The notes beneath the pieces were generated by a model, which was given only the letters and a program-made list of their open reading frames with translations, was not told the DNA's origin and made no database searches. A program made the translations under genes and the position numbers. From a candidate division WWE3 bacterium RIFOXYD1_FULL_39_9 (GTDB lineage: Bacteria > Patescibacteriota > WWE3 > UBA101185 > UBA10185), in contig MEWG01000024.1 of NCBI GenBank assembly GCA_001773295.1, forward strand, positions 1-6,657: a stretch of DNA of 6,657 nucleotides, given 5' to 3'. Shown piece after piece: positions 5,589-6,657 of the stretch (its first letter is position 1; every line of letters starts with the position of its first letter).

Positions 5589-6406
5589 TGAATTATAATG
5601 TCTTAGCAACAACCTATAGTGAAAAAGCAGGAACTATTCATCTTGCTCCATTCTGTGAAGTATACGACAACAAAAATATTAATTCTGATTATAAGTTTTG
5701 GTTTAATCGTCCAGAAGTAGTTTCAAAAAACAGTCATGGACTTTTCCCGTACTCTCCAGATACAGACATAAAAGAAACATTGCAATATGACGAATCAAGA
5801 ATAATTTGGAGTATCTTAGTTAAAGGACCTAAGCATATCGGTAATGTTTCACTTCAAAGAATTGATCTAATTAATAGGTCTGCTGAAATTGCCATTGTAA
5901 TTGGTGAACCAGATTATTATGGTAAAGGAGTTGCGACTTTTGCGGTTAAAGAGATATGCGAGCATGGATTTAAAAAACTTGGATTGAATCGAATCTGGAG
6001 TGGCACAGCAGCAACAAATATCGGTATGCAAAAAGTATTTGAAAAACTCGGGTTTAAAAAAGAGGGTATCTTTAAGGAAGCAATGTTTCTTAATGGTGAA
6101 TTTGTAGATGTTTATGAATATGGATTGTTGAAAGAACAGAAAAATATAGATCCTTTTGAAAAAGTTTTTGGCATATCTTCTGAAAAACAAAGCGATCAAG
6201 AATTAATCAATAAGATAGAAGAAATTAGAGGGAAAAATAATAAACGATGGATGGATTTGGTAAGGCTTGCTTTTGATTCTGTACCGGAAAAGGCCAAAGA
6301 TATAATGAAGAAAATTGTTGATTGTGATAAGCAAATACAGGAAGCAAGTTCTAAGTTGGCAAATTCGGATAAGATACCTATGCCGAAAAGCTATACTGGA
6401 AATTAA
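5588..6406 (+). CDS. GNAT acetyltransferase (RimJ/RimL/PseH-like) with an extra C-terminal domain
   Basis: This is a 272-residue protein. Residues about 1-182 form a GNAT fold. IGEPDYYGKGVATFAVKEI (105-123) contains the acetyl-CoA pyrophosphate loop YYGKGVA. Asn144 and FEKLGFKKEG (151-160) follow, and the domain ends with EFVDVYEYGLLKE. This form is shared by RimJ/RimL enzymes and by PseH-like N-acetyltransferases that acetylate the 4-amino group of a UDP-amino-sugar. The neighbours make a sugar substrate more likely than a ribosomal one. Residues about 185-272 are not part of the GNAT fold. They form a charged, helical tail with the core IRGKNNKRWMDLVRLAF (213-229) followed by repeated Lys/Asp-rich helix (VPEKAKDIMKKIVDCDKQI). 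I recall similar tails on other sugar-biosynthesis proteins, but cannot verify this. The ribosome site is AAAGGAG at 5573-5579. This is the last gene before the non-coding right end. Confidence 0.86.
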   Translation: MNYNVLATTYSEKAGTIHLAPFCEVYDNKNINSDYKFWFNRPEVVSKNSHGLFPYSPDTDIKETLQYDESRIIWSILVKGPKHIGNVSLQRIDLINRSAEIAIVIGEPDYYGKGVATFAVKEICEHGFKKLGLNRIWSGTAATNIGMQKVFEKLGFKKEGIFKEAMFLNGEFVDVYEYGLLKEQKNIDPFEKVFGISSEKQSDQELINKIEEIRGKNNKRWMDLVRLAFDSVPEKAKDIMKKIVDCDKQIQEASSKLANSDKIPMPKSYTGN

Positions 6407-6428
6407 TTTTAGCTTGGCTTTATTTTTC
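6382..6428 (+). terminator. Possible weak rho-independent terminator overlapping the acetyltransferase stop
   Basis: AAGCTA (6388-6393) pairs with TAGCTT (6410-6415). After a three-base bulge, GCC (6382-6384) pairs with GGC (6416-6418), followed at once by a T-rich run TTTATTTTTC (6419-6428). The loop is large (16 bases, containing the TAA stop) and the stem is short, so termination would be partial at best. It is at the expected place, the end of the long operon. Confidence 0.35.
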
Positions 6429-6447
6429 TAAAAGTCTCTATTATAAT
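6419..6447 (+). promoter_or_regulatory. Possible sigma70-type promoter for the downstream RNA
   Basis: A perfect TATAAT occurs at 6442-6447. Seventeen bases upstream, TTTATT (6419-6424) is a poor -35 match, and there is no TG extension, so the promoter rests on the -10 alone. Transcription would begin near 6453-6456, just before the boxA-like element and the self-complementary region. In AT-rich DNA a chance TATAAT is common. Confidence 0.35.
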
Positions 6448-6454
6448 AAGTCAG

Positions 6455-6657
6455 AATCAAGTTTAAGATGGTCTTTGAAAATTAATAGTTTGCTGGCTGT
6501 GGCGGAAAGTTGGCGAAAGGACATTTGGGTAGACAAAAGATTGCATGAACAATCTTCCAAAATGACGCTGAATAACCCACGGAAACGCACCGCACTTTGG
6601 CCGAGAAGGATCTGCTGACGAACTGTGCGGATCAATCGAGGATTTACTCGCGCAGCA
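6455..6657 (+). ncRNA. Candidate structured non-coding RNA, running off the right end
   Basis: No convincing gene occupies the last 251 bases. From about 6490 the composition shifts: the final 117 bases are about half G+C by my count, against roughly one third in the genes. Four nested helices can be drawn: 6497-6502 with 6577-6582 (CTGTGG/CCACGG, one G-U), 6511-6515 with 6566-6570 (TGGCG/CGCTG, two G-U), 6522-6528 with 6557-6564 (one bulged A) and 6537-6543 with 6550-6556 (AAGATTG/CAATCTT, loop CATGAA). A second hairpin pairs 6623-6629 with 6649-6655. GAAA/AAAG-rich unpaired segments lie between helices, as in large folded RNAs. The 5' end is set only by the candidate promoter and the 3' end is outside the window. 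Large phage RNAs such as GOLLD or ROOL are possible relatives, but I cannot match them from memory. A host-derived or tRNA-cluster-associated RNA is an alternative. Confidence 0.55.
6469..6483 (+). promoter_or_regulatory. boxA-like antitermination element
   Basis: TGGTCTTTGAAAATT matches 13 of 15 bases of the boxA sequence as I remember it from Bacillus-type rRNA leaders (TGTTCTTTGAAAACT). boxA in nascent RNA recruits NusB/NusE and protects long untranslated transcripts from Rho. It lies just downstream of the candidate promoter and upstream of the structured region, the order expected for a stable non-coding RNA. The match is by eye and the downstream bases (AATAGT) also resemble rRNA leaders. 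Confidence 0.45.

Noticed and set aside
6441..6635. Reverse-strand open frame of 64 codons
   Set aside because: It has no recognisable protein features, lies across the self-complementary region, and runs against every gene in the window.
6490..6657. Group I intron, RNase P RNA, tmRNA or tRNA
   Set aside because: I could not find the conserved core sequences of these RNAs or a cloverleaf with a T-loop; only a general structured-RNA call is supported.
1..6657. CRISPR array or insertion sequence
   Set aside because: No regularly spaced direct repeats, terminal inverted repeats or transposase were seen.

Overview
The window is AT-rich (roughly one third GC by eye up to about position 6470). 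It is packed with genes that all read on the + strand, most overlapping by a few bases or nearly touching. A free-standing HNH endonuclease fragment, many small uncharacterised proteins, a DUF1937 protein and ATGA/TAATG junctions are typical of a large tailed bacteriophage (or a prophage or phage-derived contig). No structural or replication hallmark gene is present, so this is inference. The host is not determinable. The only hint is a boxA-like leader near position 6469 that resembles Firmicutes rRNA leaders.

Layout. Positions 2-490 hold the 3' part of an HNH-type endonuclease gene that begins before the window. Positions 509-6406 form one long transcription-unit-like block. It contains a DegT/DnrJ/EryC1/StrS sugar aminotransferase, two ~100-residue unknown proteins, a NeuB/PseI-type sialic-acid-synthase-like protein, a 168-residue unknown protein with a helical possible DNA-binding end, a small CxxC...CxxC zinc-ribbon-like protein, a PseB/FlaA1-type UDP-sugar 4,6-dehydratase, a basic 86-residue unknown protein, a DUF1937 protein and a PseH-like GNAT acetyltransferase with an extra C-terminal domain. 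Positions 6407-6657 contain no gene. They hold a weak terminator-like hairpin, a possible promoter, a boxA-like element and the 5' part of a GC-richer, strongly self-complementary stretch. That stretch is best read as a structured non-coding RNA running off the end of the window.

How the genes fit together. Dehydratase, PLP aminotransferase, GNAT acetyltransferase and NeuB-family condensing enzyme are four of the steps that build nonulosonic acids such as pseudaminic or legionaminic acid from a UDP-HexNAc. The nucleotide-removing hydrolase/epimerase (PseG/NeuC/LegG) and the CMP-transferase (PseF/NeuA/LegF) are not in the window. The phage therefore probably makes, or rewires the host's production of, a nine-carbon or related amino sugar. 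Possible uses are glycosylation of virion proteins, alteration of the host surface, or (more speculatively) DNA modification. The sugar genes alternate with small genes of unknown function instead of forming a clean cassette.

The most interesting regions are this phage-borne sugar pathway and the RNA-like element at the right end.
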